The position numbers and the translations under genes are program-made. The notes below the pieces were generated by a model. That model saw only the letters and a program-made list of their open reading frames with translations, made no database searches and was not told the DNA's origin. 64,000 bases of DNA from JAJFUI01 sp039698035 (lineage in GTDB: Bacteria; Planctomycetota; Planctomycetia; Pirellulales; Thermoguttaceae): contig JBDKSW010000011.1 in NCBI GenBank assembly GCA_039698035.1, positions 282,018 to 346,017 of the forward strand. The letters are read 5' to 3'. Position 1 is the first letter of the stretch. Each line of letters starts with the position of its first letter. Positions 54,289 to 63,653 of the stretch are shown piece by piece.

Positions 54289-55257
54289 ATGACGGCCCCT
54301 TGGATCACCTATCGTCCCGCACTGAAGGTCCTTGACTGCACGGTGCGCGACGGGGGCCTTATCAATGGCCACGCCTTTGACGACGCATTCGTCCGAGCCG
54401 TTTATGAGACGTGCGTTGCGGCAGGCATCGACTACATGGAGATCGGCTATAAGTCGTCGCGACGCTTTTTCGACGACGGCCAGTTTGGCCCGTGGAAGTT
54501 TTGCCAGGAAGACGACATTCGCCGCATCGTGGGCGACAACGCGACGTCGCTGAAGCTGGCCGTCATGGCCGACGTTGGCAAGGTCGATTGGCGCACCGAC
54601 ATCGCGCCGAAGAGCCAGAGTGTGCTCGACCTGATCCGTGTGGCATTCTACGTCCACCAGCTTCCCGAAGCGGCCGACATGATTTGCGACGCGGCCGAAA
54701 AGGGCTACGAGGTTTCGGCGAATCTGATGGCCGCCTCGACCGTCACCGAAACGGAAATCGATCAGGTCTTGGAGGTGATTTGTCAGACGCCGGCCAACGT
54801 GCTCGTGGTCGTCGACAGTTATGGCGCGATGTACGCCGAGCAAATCGAGCTGCTCGTGAAAAAATACCTCGCCGCGGCGAAACCGCTGGGGAAGGAAGTC
54901 GGCGTCCACGCCCACAACAACCAGCAACTCGCTTTTGCGAACACGATTGAGGCGATCATTCATGGCGCGAATTACATGGATGCGTCGCTGGCTGGGCTGG
55001 GGCGAGGGGCCGGCAATTGTCCGATGGAATTGTTGCTGAGTTTCCTCCGCAACCCCAAGTTTCGGATTCGGCCCCTGTATCAGGCGCTTCAGAATTGGCT
55101 GCTGCCGCTGAGCCGCACTGTGGAATGGGGGCCGCACGTGCAGTACAATATCACGGGCCAACTGAACGAGCATCCACGTTCGGCCATCGCCGCGCGGGCA
55201 AGCGACAAACGCGACGACTACGTCGATTTCTACGACAAGCTGACGGGCGATATTTAG
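54289..55257 (+). CDS. DRE-TIM metallolyase, HMG-CoA-lyase-like aldolase
   Basis: 322 residues. LKVLDCTVRDGGLINGHAFD is the DRE motif region (Asp-Cys-Thr-Val-Arg-Asp) and GKEVGVHAHNNQQLAFANTI holds the HxHN metal ligands. GLGRGAGNCPMELLL is the conserved loop after the barrel. The fold is that of 4-hydroxy-2-oxovalerate aldolase, HMG-CoA lyase or isopropylmalate synthase. The C-terminus (YVDFYDKLTGDI) reappears as a remnant at 57125. The ATG at 54289 has GGAG 8 bases upstream. The substrate is unknown. Confidence 0.9.
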   Translation: MTAPWITYRPALKVLDCTVRDGGLINGHAFDDAFVRAVYETCVAAGIDYMEIGYKSSRRFFDDGQFGPWKFCQEDDIRRIVGDNATSLKLAVMADVGKVDWRTDIAPKSQSVLDLIRVAFYVHQLPEAADMICDAAEKGYEVSANLMAASTVTETEIDQVLEVICQTPANVLVVVDSYGAMYAEQIELLVKKYLAAAKPLGKEVGVHAHNNQQLAFANTIEAIIHGANYMDASLAGLGRGAGNCPMELLLSFLRNPKFRIRPLYQALQNWLLPLSRTVEWGPHVQYNITGQLNEHPRSAIAARASDKRDDYVDFYDKLTGDI

Positions 55258-55469
55258 AGCGCGCCACGGATAATCTTGGCGGTAACCGCAAGGGCCGAAA
55301 CCGTTCCGGAACACATCGCCCAAGGTGACGGACGCTGGAACAGGCAACAGGACTTCGCGGTTCTCTTCCGGTCGCCGGTTGCCTCCATTGTAAACCCTAT
55401 CGGGATGCCTGATACTGGTGGCAGCCCTTTTGTCCTCAACGCGTCCCACCAGCAATTCGAGGCCCAGTC

Positions 55470-57071
55470 ATGGCCAATCGGCTTAGCCGTCGCTCGTATT
55501 CCGCAGTGCTGCTTCTTGGGGCTTGGTGCTTCTGCGGTTGGTCCATCGCGTTGGGCGAGGACGTCTCGATCGTCGTGGACGCGGCCAAGACAACAAATGT
55601 CATGCGTGGCGGCATCGGCGCCTCGTGGCATGCCATCGAAGAACCAATCCCATATTCCGACAAGCCAAACCATCCGATCTTCAAAAGTCTCAGCCATGGC
55701 GGCAGCGCCTGGGGCGGCTATCCGCCGGCCGAGGACGAAACCGCTTGGCGACAGATCGACCGTCACGCTCGTTGGCTTGGCCTTGACTGGAATCGCGTTG
55801 AGCTGGAACAGCGGATTTACGAGCCGGAGCGGGGCCGCTTCGAGTTTGATAACCCCGAGATGCGAATCCTCTATCGCATCCTCGACTGGTGCCAGAAGAA
55901 CGAGGCCGACGTCTTTCTGCAGCAAATGTGGGCGAACGTCCGGTGGAATACGTGCCCCGAGTGGCGTGACGACCCAATCGCACGGGTTCACGCCGGTCCG
56001 GCGTCGGTTGACGACTTCGCCGGAGGGTTGGCCACGCTCCTTGAACATCTGATCAAGAAGAAGCGGTACACGTGCATTCGCTGGCTCTGCATCAGCAACG
56101 AGCCCAACGGTTGGTGGAGGACGTACCCCGATCGGGCCCTGCCGATGCGGCCGGCATTGGCCGCCGTCCGCAAGGCGTTGGATGCCAAGGGCGTGGCTAT
56201 TCCGCTTTCAGGTCCCGACGTTGTCGCTTGCGTTCCACCGCTTCGAGCCGACATGACCGAGAGCGTGCCGGTCCTCCAGCCGCGGAAGTTCGACTACTTC
56301 GACTTGCTTGGGGCGTACGATTTCCACACCTATGACGAGACGCTCGACTGGCTGCACCAACAGAACAGCATGGCCTGGTTCGACAAGACGACGGCCGACT
56401 GGGCCGCCTGGGCGCACGGCCAGGGCAAGCCTCTCTTCCTATCTGAAGTCGGAACGATGGCCAACGGCTGGGGCGCCGATCATCCGGGACCAGGCAGCTA
56501 TGAGTCGGCGTTCAAGGACGCCGAGCTGATCGTGCGACGGATCAACGCTGGCGCCGATGGTTTCAATCGCTGGAGCTTCATCAACCGCGGCGATCTCGAC
56601 GGCCAGTGGCAGTTCATCGAAACGTGGGATCGCAAGGCCAAGAAGCTGCTGACCGACTACACGCCGCACGCCAACACGTATTTCTTGCCGGGCCTGCTGT
56701 CGCGCTTTGTGGCCAAGCATTCGTCCACGCTCTCATGCACCGTCAATGGCGGCCGCATGGATGACTGCCAACGCGTCTTCGCGGCCGCTCTGCGAAGCCC
56801 CACGGGGCAATGGACGCTGGCCGTCGTCAATCACGCGCCGGTCGACTACCGCATGGTTGTCGATGTCCGCGGCCTCAAGGCTCCCATGACGCTTTACCGG
56901 TATGGCGTGCAAGAAACAGACCGCGACCGGGCCGATCTGAAGATCCATCCGCAGCAGGCATTCAAGATTGCCTCGGATTCGCCGTTTCAAGACCGGCTCG
57001 CGCCGATGAGCCTGACGATCTACTCGACCTACCAGCTCGCGCACGACGCGCCCGGCGTGATGGCCCAGTAA
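55470..57071 (+). CDS. Secreted glycoside hydrolase, clan GH-A type
   Basis: 533 residues. Signal peptide at about 1-28 (SAVLLLGAWCFCGWSIALG). TIM-barrel features: WLGLDWNRVELEQRIYEP, acid/base Glu 211 in WLCISNEPNGWW, and nucleophile Glu 326 in PLFLSEVGTMANGW. A beta-sandwich-like end covers about 430-520 (WTLAVVNHAPVDYRMVVDVR). These are hallmarks of clan GH-A families such as GH5, GH30 and GH39; I do not assign the family. It follows the aldolase by 212 bases. Confidence 0.85.
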   Translation: MANRLSRRSYSAVLLLGAWCFCGWSIALGEDVSIVVDAAKTTNVMRGGIGASWHAIEEPIPYSDKPNHPIFKSLSHGGSAWGGYPPAEDETAWRQIDRHARWLGLDWNRVELEQRIYEPERGRFEFDNPEMRILYRILDWCQKNEADVFLQQMWANVRWNTCPEWRDDPIARVHAGPASVDDFAGGLATLLEHLIKKKRYTCIRWLCISNEPNGWWRTYPDRALPMRPALAAVRKALDAKGVAIPLSGPDVVACVPPLRADMTESVPVLQPRKFDYFDLLGAYDFHTYDETLDWLHQQNSMAWFDKTTADWAAWAHGQGKPLFLSEVGTMANGWGADHPGPGSYESAFKDAELIVRRINAGADGFNRWSFINRGDLDGQWQFIETWDRKAKKLLTDYTPHANTYFLPGLLSRFVAKHSSTLSCTVNGGRMDDCQRVFAAALRSPTGQWTLAVVNHAPVDYRMVVDVRGLKAPMTLYRYGVQETDRDRADLKIHPQQAFKIASDSPFQDRLAPMSLTIYSTYQLAHDAPGVMAQ

Positions 57072-57124
57072 AATAATGGTTAGGAAAGCTGTCGGCTATC
57101 CGCGGTTCAGCGGCGCGCCGTGTG

Positions 57125-57193
57125 GCCGCGCGGGCGAGCGACAAACGCGACGACTACGTCGATTTCTACGACAAGCTGACGGGCGATATCTGA
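57125..57193 (+). pseudogene. 3' remnant of a second copy of the aldolase gene
   Basis: The 65 bases at 57125-57189 match 55189-55253 with one mismatch. In the aldolase frame they encode AARASDKRDDYVDFYDKLTG then Asp-Ile and a stop. The stop is TGA here and TAG in the intact gene. No other aldolase sequence is present upstream. It is the tail of a lost paralogue or a duplicated end, directly before the next glycosidase gene. Confidence 0.85.
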
Positions 57194-57489
57194 ATCCGTC
57201 GGCAAAAGCCCAACGCCAACGGACGTTCGGCAACCATCGGCACAGCGGCTCTTTTCCTCGCTGATAGAACGTCGGACACGAGACAATGCCGGCGTTCAGC
57301 GGCAATGTGTCACGCCCCCCCTGTTTGGCACAGTCTAATCGCTCGGATATTGCGTTTGCCACTGCCAGCCGTTATATCTAGTGGCACCTACCAATGCGGC
57401 GCAGTGATCGCGTCGAAGCGAGTTGTCTCCGATTCGCGTCTTGCCCACCTTCGTGCGAAACGAGCTCTCAAAGCAAGGAGTTACCGAAA

Positions 57490-60400
57490 ATGTTGCATCG
57501 CCATGCGCTTCGTTGGATGATCCGCCTGTGCTGTTTGTTCGTCAGCCCCTGGGCCAATGGCGACGTTCCGCCGACGCACTATTTTGGCCACTCGGCGGTC
57601 GAAGATCCCTATGGCGTCATCGCACCGTGGTACCGCGGACAGAACGGGCAGTTGGATTTTCGCATCCGTATCGCCGCCGAGACGCTCAAGCGATACCCGT
57701 GGGTAGACAAGACGGCAGCCGTCATGGCGGCGCCTCATTTTGTTTTCAACGGCACCTGGTCCATCCAGCCCGACGGAACGATTTCTGTGAACCCAAGTCT
57801 TTCGGACTGGGAGAACGGCGACATCGGCCAGCGTTCCGTTTCGCTGATCGCCGGCATGGTCGACTACTACCGCTATACGGGCGATCCTGCCGCGATTGGC
57901 GTCGTGACCCTTACGGCCGACTACGTCCTCGATTTCTGCCGGACGCCCGACGACCATCCGTGGCCGCGGTTCATGATTAGTTGTCCCACCAAAGGCAAGG
58001 CCTACGCTCGGGCGAATCCGCACGGCTTCATCCAGTTGGATATTGCCGCGCAAGTTGGGTCACAACTGTTGAAGGCGCACATGCTGACCGGCAATGCGCG
58101 TTATCTCGATGCGGCCAAGCACTGGGCCGATCTGTTGGCCGAGCACTGCGACCGGCGTTCTGACCATGCGCCGTGGCCGCGCTACGCCAATCCCGAAGAC
58201 TCGAAGTTCAGCGATCGCCAGACCGCCAGCGTGTCGCTTATTCTGCAACTGATCGACGACCTCATCCGCCTAGGTTACACCGGCAAGAACGGTCAATTGC
58301 TTACGGCCCGCGAGGCTGGCGAGCGGTATCTCCGCGACACGCTGCTCCCCCGGTGGGCACGCGATTCGACGTTTGGCCACTTCTTCTGGGACTGGGACAA
58401 CCCGGTGATGGCGTGCAGCGTTCCCTGCTACACGGTCGACTACATGATGACGCGGCGTGAGGCGTTTCCGAACTGGCAGGCCGACGTTCGCAATATTCTC
58501 TCGCTCATGTTTTGCCGCCTGAGCGTGGATCCCGGCTCGGCGGGAGATGTCTATTCAGGCGCTTGGGCCGTTCCAGAGTCGTCGGGCTGCTGCGGCCGCT
58601 CGCTCCAATATCCGACGATGATGATGTCTTCCCCGCTGGCCCGGTATGCCATGCTGTCGGGCAGCGAGTGGGCCCGCGAGGTAGCGCGACGTCAGTGCAT
58701 ACTGATGACTTACGACTCGCTGGAGAGCGGCGTGGTCATGGACGGAATCAGCGGCCCGCCGGTCGTCAGCGGCTCATGGTTCCACCTGGCCCATCCGTTG
58801 CCGCTCCGTTACGCCCTGGAGGCCGTCGGCTGGCGGCCCGACCTTTTCGCCGCAAGCCGCGAGAATCACATTGTGCGCACCACTTCGGTCGTGCAAGCGG
58901 TTTGCTATCGCAAGGGAGCGGTGCGCTACACGACGTGTGGCGCACCGCAGGGCACGCAGGAAGTGCTGCGTCTGTCCTTCACGCCTACCTCCGTCCAGGC
59001 CGACGACGAACCGCTTGCCGAGAAGCGGTCGCTCATCGAGAACGGCTACACGTTGGAGCAACTTCCTGACGGAGATTGTCTTGTCACCGTGCGTCATGAC
59101 GGTCGTCGCCACGTTTCGATAACAGGGCCCGATCCCCAGGAGGAGGTCGCTTGCGACCGGCTGACGTACGAAGGCCCCTGGCTGGACATCGACGCGGCTG
59201 CCACAGCCGGGCGGAAATGGCGAAGCGCTTCGCAGGGCGGAGCCGCCGTCAGCTTCACTTTCGAGGGGAATCAGGTGCGGCTGTTGGGCACGGTCGCTCC
59301 GAACGGTGGCCGGGCCGACGTCTATCTCGACGGCATCAAGCAGCTTTGCGGCATCGATTTTTGGTCGCCGCAGAAGCGGACGGCGCAAGTCGTTTATTAC
59401 AAGAACGGCTTGGCGCGGGGCAAGCACACACTCCGAATCGTCGCCACCGGCGTGAAGAACCCCGCGTCGCAAGGCACGCAGATCAATGTCTTGGGGCTCC
59501 AATGGTCGGCGGCCGAGGGCGAGAACAGACTCGACCACGGCAACGGGCCCAGCGGCGATCAGCGCGTGATTTTTGGAGCGGTTGGCCGGAGGGACTATGC
59601 CGATTCGCAGCGACACGTCTGGTTGCCCGCAACGGAGTTTACTTTGCGACTGAGCACGTTGGCGGACGTGGCGCCTGCATCGTTCTGGACCGAACCCCGG
59701 ACGAAAGACGTACTGGGCACGCCGGATCCCGAGTTGTACCGCTATGGCGTTTTCGGCCGCGACTTCACTGCGAATTTCACGGTGGATCCGAAACGGACCT
59801 ACTCGGTTCGCGTCAAGCTGTGCCAAACGGCCGAGCCGTCGAAGCCGGGCGGCTACGCCACGACGATCGACGTGCAAGGCCGAACCGTAGTCAAGGACGT
59901 GGACATTGCGGCCACGGCGGGTGGTCTCAACAAGGCGGTGGATCTCGTGTTCCGTGACGTACGGCCGGAGCATGGAATTGTCGCCGTGCGGTTTTGGCAC
60001 CGCTTTGGCGGCCTGGCGTCGGTGCAGGCGATCGAATTGCTTGCGGGTCCCGCCGGGGCGGGCGCGCAGCCGGTGCGATTTGACTTCCCGCCGGGGCTCA
60101 ACATGTTGACGAACGCGGGATTCGAGGCGGGGCTTGAGGGAGTCCTGGGGCAAGCGTCTTCGCATGTTTGGTCGGGGCGATTTATTTGTCGGGGTGGCTG
60201 GAATCTGAAGTTCCTGGGCGACAATACGGCCGCGATCTATCCGGAGACCGAGTACCGGAAGCACGCGCAGGCCGGCGAGCCGAAGCCGCATGGCGGCAAG
60301 GAGGCCCTGCGGATTTCCGCATCGCAGAACGACATTCACACCGAAACGTTCCAAGAGATTTCCGTGGATCCCAAGAAGACGTATCGGGCGTCGGTCTGGG

Positions 60401-60678
60401 TCCAGGGCGTCAGCCTGCGCGGCAAGGGTTTTGGCACGAGGCCCACCGACTCGGCCGGGTTCGCTATCGAGGAGCTCGACGCAAGCGGCCGGGTGATTTC
60501 GCGTCACGCCAAGAAGGCCATCACCCGGGCCGCCGACTTCACCGAGTTGAGCGAAACCTTCACCACCAGCGGCAAGACGGCGCGTGTTCGCTTCACGCTC
60601 GACACGGTCGTCGGATGCCGCTGGGACGAGGGGCACGTAACCTACGACGATTGCGCGTTGGTCGAGGCGTCTCGCTGA
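57490..60678 (+). CDS. Large secreted carbohydrate-active protein (alpha/alpha barrel, malectin and CBM-like domains)
   Basis: 1062 residues. The start at 57490 has AAGGAG 9 bases upstream and opens with a signal-like stretch (WMIRLCCLFVSPWANG). Residues about 25-520 look like a six-hairpin alpha/alpha glycosidase or lyase barrel (DYYRYTGDPAAIGVV, HWADLLAEHC, SSGCCGRSLQYP). A galactose-binding-like domain comes next (WLDIDAAATAGRKW ... GGRADVYLDGIK). A malectin-like domain lies near 700-855 (YADSQRHVWLPATEFTLRLS; ELYRYGVFGRDFTANFTV). A final CBM-like beta-sandwich starts at NMLTNAGFEAG. The substrate is not predictable. It follows the GH-A gene and the aldolase remnant. Confidence 0.85.
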   Translation: MLHRHALRWMIRLCCLFVSPWANGDVPPTHYFGHSAVEDPYGVIAPWYRGQNGQLDFRIRIAAETLKRYPWVDKTAAVMAAPHFVFNGTWSIQPDGTISVNPSLSDWENGDIGQRSVSLIAGMVDYYRYTGDPAAIGVVTLTADYVLDFCRTPDDHPWPRFMISCPTKGKAYARANPHGFIQLDIAAQVGSQLLKAHMLTGNARYLDAAKHWADLLAEHCDRRSDHAPWPRYANPEDSKFSDRQTASVSLILQLIDDLIRLGYTGKNGQLLTAREAGERYLRDTLLPRWARDSTFGHFFWDWDNPVMACSVPCYTVDYMMTRREAFPNWQADVRNILSLMFCRLSVDPGSAGDVYSGAWAVPESSGCCGRSLQYPTMMMSSPLARYAMLSGSEWAREVARRQCILMTYDSLESGVVMDGISGPPVVSGSWFHLAHPLPLRYALEAVGWRPDLFAASRENHIVRTTSVVQAVCYRKGAVRYTTCGAPQGTQEVLRLSFTPTSVQADDEPLAEKRSLIENGYTLEQLPDGDCLVTVRHDGRRHVSITGPDPQEEVACDRLTYEGPWLDIDAAATAGRKWRSASQGGAAVSFTFEGNQVRLLGTVAPNGGRADVYLDGIKQLCGIDFWSPQKRTAQVVYYKNGLARGKHTLRIVATGVKNPASQGTQINVLGLQWSAAEGENRLDHGNGPSGDQRVIFGAVGRRDYADSQRHVWLPATEFTLRLSTLADVAPASFWTEPRTKDVLGTPDPELYRYGVFGRDFTANFTVDPKRTYSVRVKLCQTAEPSKPGGYATTIDVQGRTVVKDVDIAATAGGLNKAVDLVFRDVRPEHGIVAVRFWHRFGGLASVQAIELLAGPAGAGAQPVRFDFPPGLNMLTNAGFEAGLEGVLGQASSHVWSGRFICRGGWNLKFLGDNTAAIYPETEYRKHAQAGEPKPHGGKEALRISASQNDIHTETFQEISVDPKKTYRASVWVQGVSLRGKGFGTRPTDSAGFAIEELDASGRVISRHAKKAITRAADFTELSETFTTSGKTARVRFTLDTVVGCRWDEGHVTYDDCALVEASR

Positions 60679-60792
60679 CGCCGCGATTGTCCCGGTCGTT
60701 CCGTCGCCCCACGGCGGATGGCCTCGGCGATTTAACGAATCTTGCAGGGATGCCGATCGAGCCGTGCGTGATGCGGTCCGCCGGCGGCGAGG

Positions 60793-61551
60793 TCAGCCGT
60801 TTTTCGGCCGCACTTTGTAGTTGCCGCGGCTCTGGTCGTATTCGAGGTCGATCAGGCCTCGCTTCTTGATGTCCTCGAGCAGGTCCGAAAAGCTCCGATA
60901 ACCGTAGTAGCCTTCGCTGAAGCCCGGATAGATGCGGCGAATGGCCTGTTTGAGGGTCGAGCCCCAGAGCGGATCGTAGTCCTGTTCGACGGAGTGAACA
61001 ACCTCGACGACGCGCTCGATGGCTTCCTGCTTCTTGCCGGCCTCGGTGCTGTCCTTCTTTGCCGGCCGGGGCGTCTTCTTGGCCTTGCGCACCAGGTCGT
61101 CGTAATAAATAAACTCGTCGCAGTTGGCGATCAGCAGGTCGGAGGTGGAGCTTTTGACGCCGCAGCCGATCACGCGGCGGTTGTTTTCCTTCAGTTTCGA
61201 GACCAGCGGCGAGAAATCGCTGTCGCCGGAGAGCAGCGCGAAGGTATCGATGTGCTGTTTGGAATGGCACAGGTCGAGCGCGTCGACGACCATGTGGATG
61301 TCGGCACTGTTTTTGCCGCTCATCCGGCTTTGGGGGATGTCGATCATTTCGACGCCCTGGCCATGGAACTCGCGGATAGCCTCTTCGTAGTTGCGCCAAT
61401 CGCAGTACGCCCGCTTGTAAACGATGCGTCCCTTTTCCAGAAGGCGTTTCAACACCAGTTCGATCTGAAACCGCCCGGCCTTCATGTCGCGGACGCCGAT
61501 GGCCAGGTTTTCAAAATCGACAAAGACGGCGATCAGCGGTTCTTCGGCCAT
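60793..61551 (-). CDS. NYN-domain nuclease-like protein with C-terminal LOTUS (OST-HTH) domain
   Basis: 252 residues from Met 61551 (MAEEPLIAVFVDFENLAIGV). NYN (PIN-like) domain residues: Asp in FVDFENL, Asp in HMVVDALDL, and the Asp pair in LLSGDSDFSPLVSKL, a full putative metal site. Lys/Ala linker (about 170-185), then a LOTUS/OST-HTH domain near 190-250 (LKQAIRRIYPGFSEGYYGYR and FSDLLEDIKKRGLI). Such proteins bind or cut RNA in other organisms. ATG 61581 is an alternative start; neither has a strong ribosome site. Confidence 0.9.
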   Translation of the reverse strand: MAEEPLIAVFVDFENLAIGVRDMKAGRFQIELVLKRLLEKGRIVYKRAYCDWRNYEEAIREFHGQGVEMIDIPQSRMSGKNSADIHMVVDALDLCHSKQHIDTFALLSGDSDFSPLVSKLKENNRRVIGCGVKSSTSDLLIANCDEFIYYDDLVRKAKKTPRPAKKDSTEAGKKQEAIERVVEVVHSVEQDYDPLWGSTLKQAIRRIYPGFSEGYYGYRSFSDLLEDIKKRGLIDLEYDQSRGNYKVRPKNG

Positions 61552-61733
61552 AGATTTTTTCGATTCGCAATCGGAACCCATGGGATGACTGGCGGCGATT
61601 TTCGGACTCCCGTTGAATCGCCGAGCCCCACGGAGGCAACGGCAAGCTCGCTCAACAGCTTAGACCGGATTCGGCGATTGTCAAGAAGGGACGGCCAAGC
61701 CGCCGTGCTGGCGGCCGGCGACGGTCCCGTCAA

Positions 61734-62417
61734 TCAAGGCGTGCTGACGGCGGTCGCCAGGCCTTTCCAGCCGGGACCGAAGCCCATCAAGGAGGCGGCG
61801 AAATCGTCATTGGGGCCGCCGCCTGGATTCGGCATGATGCAAGAGCGGCCGGCGTCACCGTCGAGCGCCTGTGGGCCGTCGCGCGCGCGAAGGAACTTCA
61901 TCAGCCGCGCGGCGGGCGGATCGGGATTGCGATTCGGCTTGCGTTTGCGGATCACGGTATGCGGCGTCGAGCTGCGGAATTGGAGGAGCCGTCGCAAGCT
62001 GAAGCAACGCGGGAGAAACGGGCGAAGCCGCGAGTGGCGCCAGCCGCGGACCTCGGAACCCTTGAGCCAGAGGCCGAACGGCCGCAAGAGCGCGTTGGTC
62101 CGTCGCTTTTGCAGCCGCAACGAGGCCCGAAGCTGACGCTCGAACTGGTCGAGCAGACGGCGAATGGCCAGCGGTTTTTGGATGGCGGCAAGGGCCTGGC
62201 GAACTTTTTCGACCAACGCGGCGGAGCGACCCAGATAGAGAGTGCGCTGCCGGCCACCGATGCGGTAGCCAAGTCGAAAATAGGGCCCATAGGTCTTGCC
62301 ATTTTCATGGCGGTATCCGGCGCTGACATGCCCCCGGCGGCAGAAGACCTCGGGCCTGGCGGCGATAAGTCGCAGGGCGGGATGGTCGCAGCGGTCGGTC
62401 GCAATGGGATTTTCCAA
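61734..62417 (-). CDS. Unnamed basic protein with a GPYFRLGYR motif
   Basis: 227 residues, very basic. The middle contains AGYRHENGKTYGPYFRLGYR and QRTLYLGRSAALVEKVRQAL, resembling small DNA-linked proteins with a GPYWYxYYR-type motif, but I cannot name the family. The last 60 residues are Pro/Gly-rich. It is 24 bases downstream of the gene at 62442 on the same strand, so the two are probably one operon. No catalytic motif is visible. Confidence 0.55.
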   Translation of the reverse strand: MENPIATDRCDHPALRLIAARPEVFCRRGHVSAGYRHENGKTYGPYFRLGYRIGGRQRTLYLGRSAALVEKVRQALAAIQKPLAIRRLLDQFERQLRASLRLQKRRTNALLRPFGLWLKGSEVRGWRHSRLRPFLPRCFSLRRLLQFRSSTPHTVIRKRKPNRNPDPPAARLMKFLRARDGPQALDGDAGRSCIMPNPGGGPNDDFAASLMGFGPGWKGLATAVSTP

Positions 62418-62441
62418 TTTCGGAGCCTGAGGGCGTGATGT

Positions 62442-63170
62442 TCAAGACTCTGCCGAGGCGAACGACTTGGGTAGCAGACCGTCGGATTTCCAATTGGGAG
62501 TCGGTCGCTCGGGGGCAGCCGCTTGGCGGACGCGGCACGACCGCGCGGTTTTGGGCAAGCTGGGGCAAAGGCGAGTGGCGTTCGTGTCGCAAACGGGATC
62601 GGAACTCGTGGCATCGCACGGCTCGACGGGCGTCACGGCGGGCGTCTCTTCCAAGTGGAGACGAGACGGTGGCGGCGAATCGAGCAGGGCATGGACCGCC
62701 TGGAGTTTGAGGAGCAACTCGGCCGTTTGGCATTTGACGGTGGCAAGACGGAGGTGCCGCTCGATCATCTCGTCCGGGCGGCCGAGGATCGCGTCGAGCG
62801 ACTGCGGATCGGCCGCGATCACGACCATCTTGGCCTGGTCGCAAATCTCGATCCACATGAGATGGACCAACGTCAGGCCGATCGACCGTTCGAGCTCGCC
62901 CGGCGCATCGATGACAAAGCGGCGATAGGCCGGGGCGAGGATGCCCGACACGGCGTTGCGAACTTCCGCCGGCATTTCCTGCCAGCGATGGTCGGCGGGG
63001 AGCCAGTGGGGGACGTCTTCGCCGCATGGCGCTGCGACAACGTCGCCGCGACGCGGCCCATTCTTGCTCGGCCGACTGGGCGTCGAGCCACGAATCGCCT
63101 TCTTCTTGCTTGGCCGCGCAGAAGCCGCGGCGCGGCTGGACCGGGCGGGTTTGTGTGTGGAGTTGCGCAT
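62442..63170 (-). CDS. Unnamed protein, partner of the 61734 gene
   Basis: 242 residues. The N-terminal 45 residues are Lys/Arg/Ser-rich and likely disordered. The core has DHRWQEMPAEVRNAVSGILA, YRRFVIDAPGELERSIGLTL and VHLMWIEICDQAKMVVIA, followed by ERHLRLATVKCQTAELLLKL. The last 60 residues are low complexity. I do not recognise the family. It lies between the rRNA terminator and the 61734 gene. Confidence 0.6.
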   Translation of the reverse strand: MRNSTHKPARSSRAAASARPSKKKAIRGSTPSRPSKNGPRRGDVVAAPCGEDVPHWLPADHRWQEMPAEVRNAVSGILAPAYRRFVIDAPGELERSIGLTLVHLMWIEICDQAKMVVIAADPQSLDAILGRPDEMIERHLRLATVKCQTAELLLKLQAVHALLDSPPPSRLHLEETPAVTPVEPCDATSSDPVCDTNATRLCPSLPKTARSCRVRQAAAPERPTPNWKSDGLLPKSFASAES

Positions 63171-63295
63171 GCTGGCATCATGCGCGGCGACCGGGATCTC
63201 TACAAGCTCGAGAATTGAGCCACTTTTGTGTCGCGCTGTGCCCGCCCGTCTTGAACCCGCGGAATCGAGGCCCTCCGAGCCCGCAAGAAATGCAA

Positions 63296-63330
63296 AGAGC
63301 CCGCAAGACCTGGAGGATCTTGCGGGCTCT
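63296..63330 (-). terminator. Rho-independent terminator downstream of 5S rRNA
   Basis: Perfect 13-base arms AGAGCCCGCAAGA (63296-63308) and TCTTGCGGGCTCT (63318-63330) around a 9-base loop. On the minus strand the stem is followed by TTTGCATTT. A second copy of GAGCCCGCAAGA lies just beyond at 63277. It ends the rRNA transcript and may also act on the other strand. Confidence 0.85.
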
Positions 63331-63342
63331 TCTTTGATTTAA

Positions 63343-63450
63343 ATCCGGCGACACCTACTCTCGCACTTTTGGTACTACCATCGGCTCCGAAAGCTTAACT
63401 ACCGTGTTCGGAATGGGAACGGGTGTGACCTTTCGGATATGGTCACCGGA
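63343..63450 (-). rRNA. rrf: 5S ribosomal RNA
   Basis: The minus strand reads TCCGGTGACCATATC at the 5' end, CCGTTCCCATTCCGAACACG in loop C and helix III, and ends GTGTCGCCGGATTT, whose CCGGA pairs with the 5' TCCGG. The length of about 108 bases is normal. The ends are set by that terminal helix. It is about 200 bases downstream of 23S rRNA. Confidence 0.95.
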
Positions 63451-63653
63451 AAGGAGCGACTGTTCCAACTGTGAAGGAACAACTCGCTAGGGCGGGATTC
63501 GTGAAGGGGCCGCGGTCTCGATTGCGAGACACGAGGACCGGACACTGGGCCCGCCGACTGGTTGTGGCAACGAAGTGACATCTTAACCCCCATCGTCGCC
63601 CTCTCGTAAGGAGAGGGGAGATGAGGAGGCCTCTTAGGAGCATTGGATACATA

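Noticed and set aside
58774..60636. 620-residue minus-strand frame opposite the large glycosidase
   Set aside because: Arg/His/Gln-rich shadow with no motif. The plus-strand protein has a signal peptide, domains and a good ribosome site.
63451..63653. Possible tRNA between 23S and 5S rRNA
   Set aside because: No T-loop GGTTCRA-type motif or acceptor stem could be found in the spacer.
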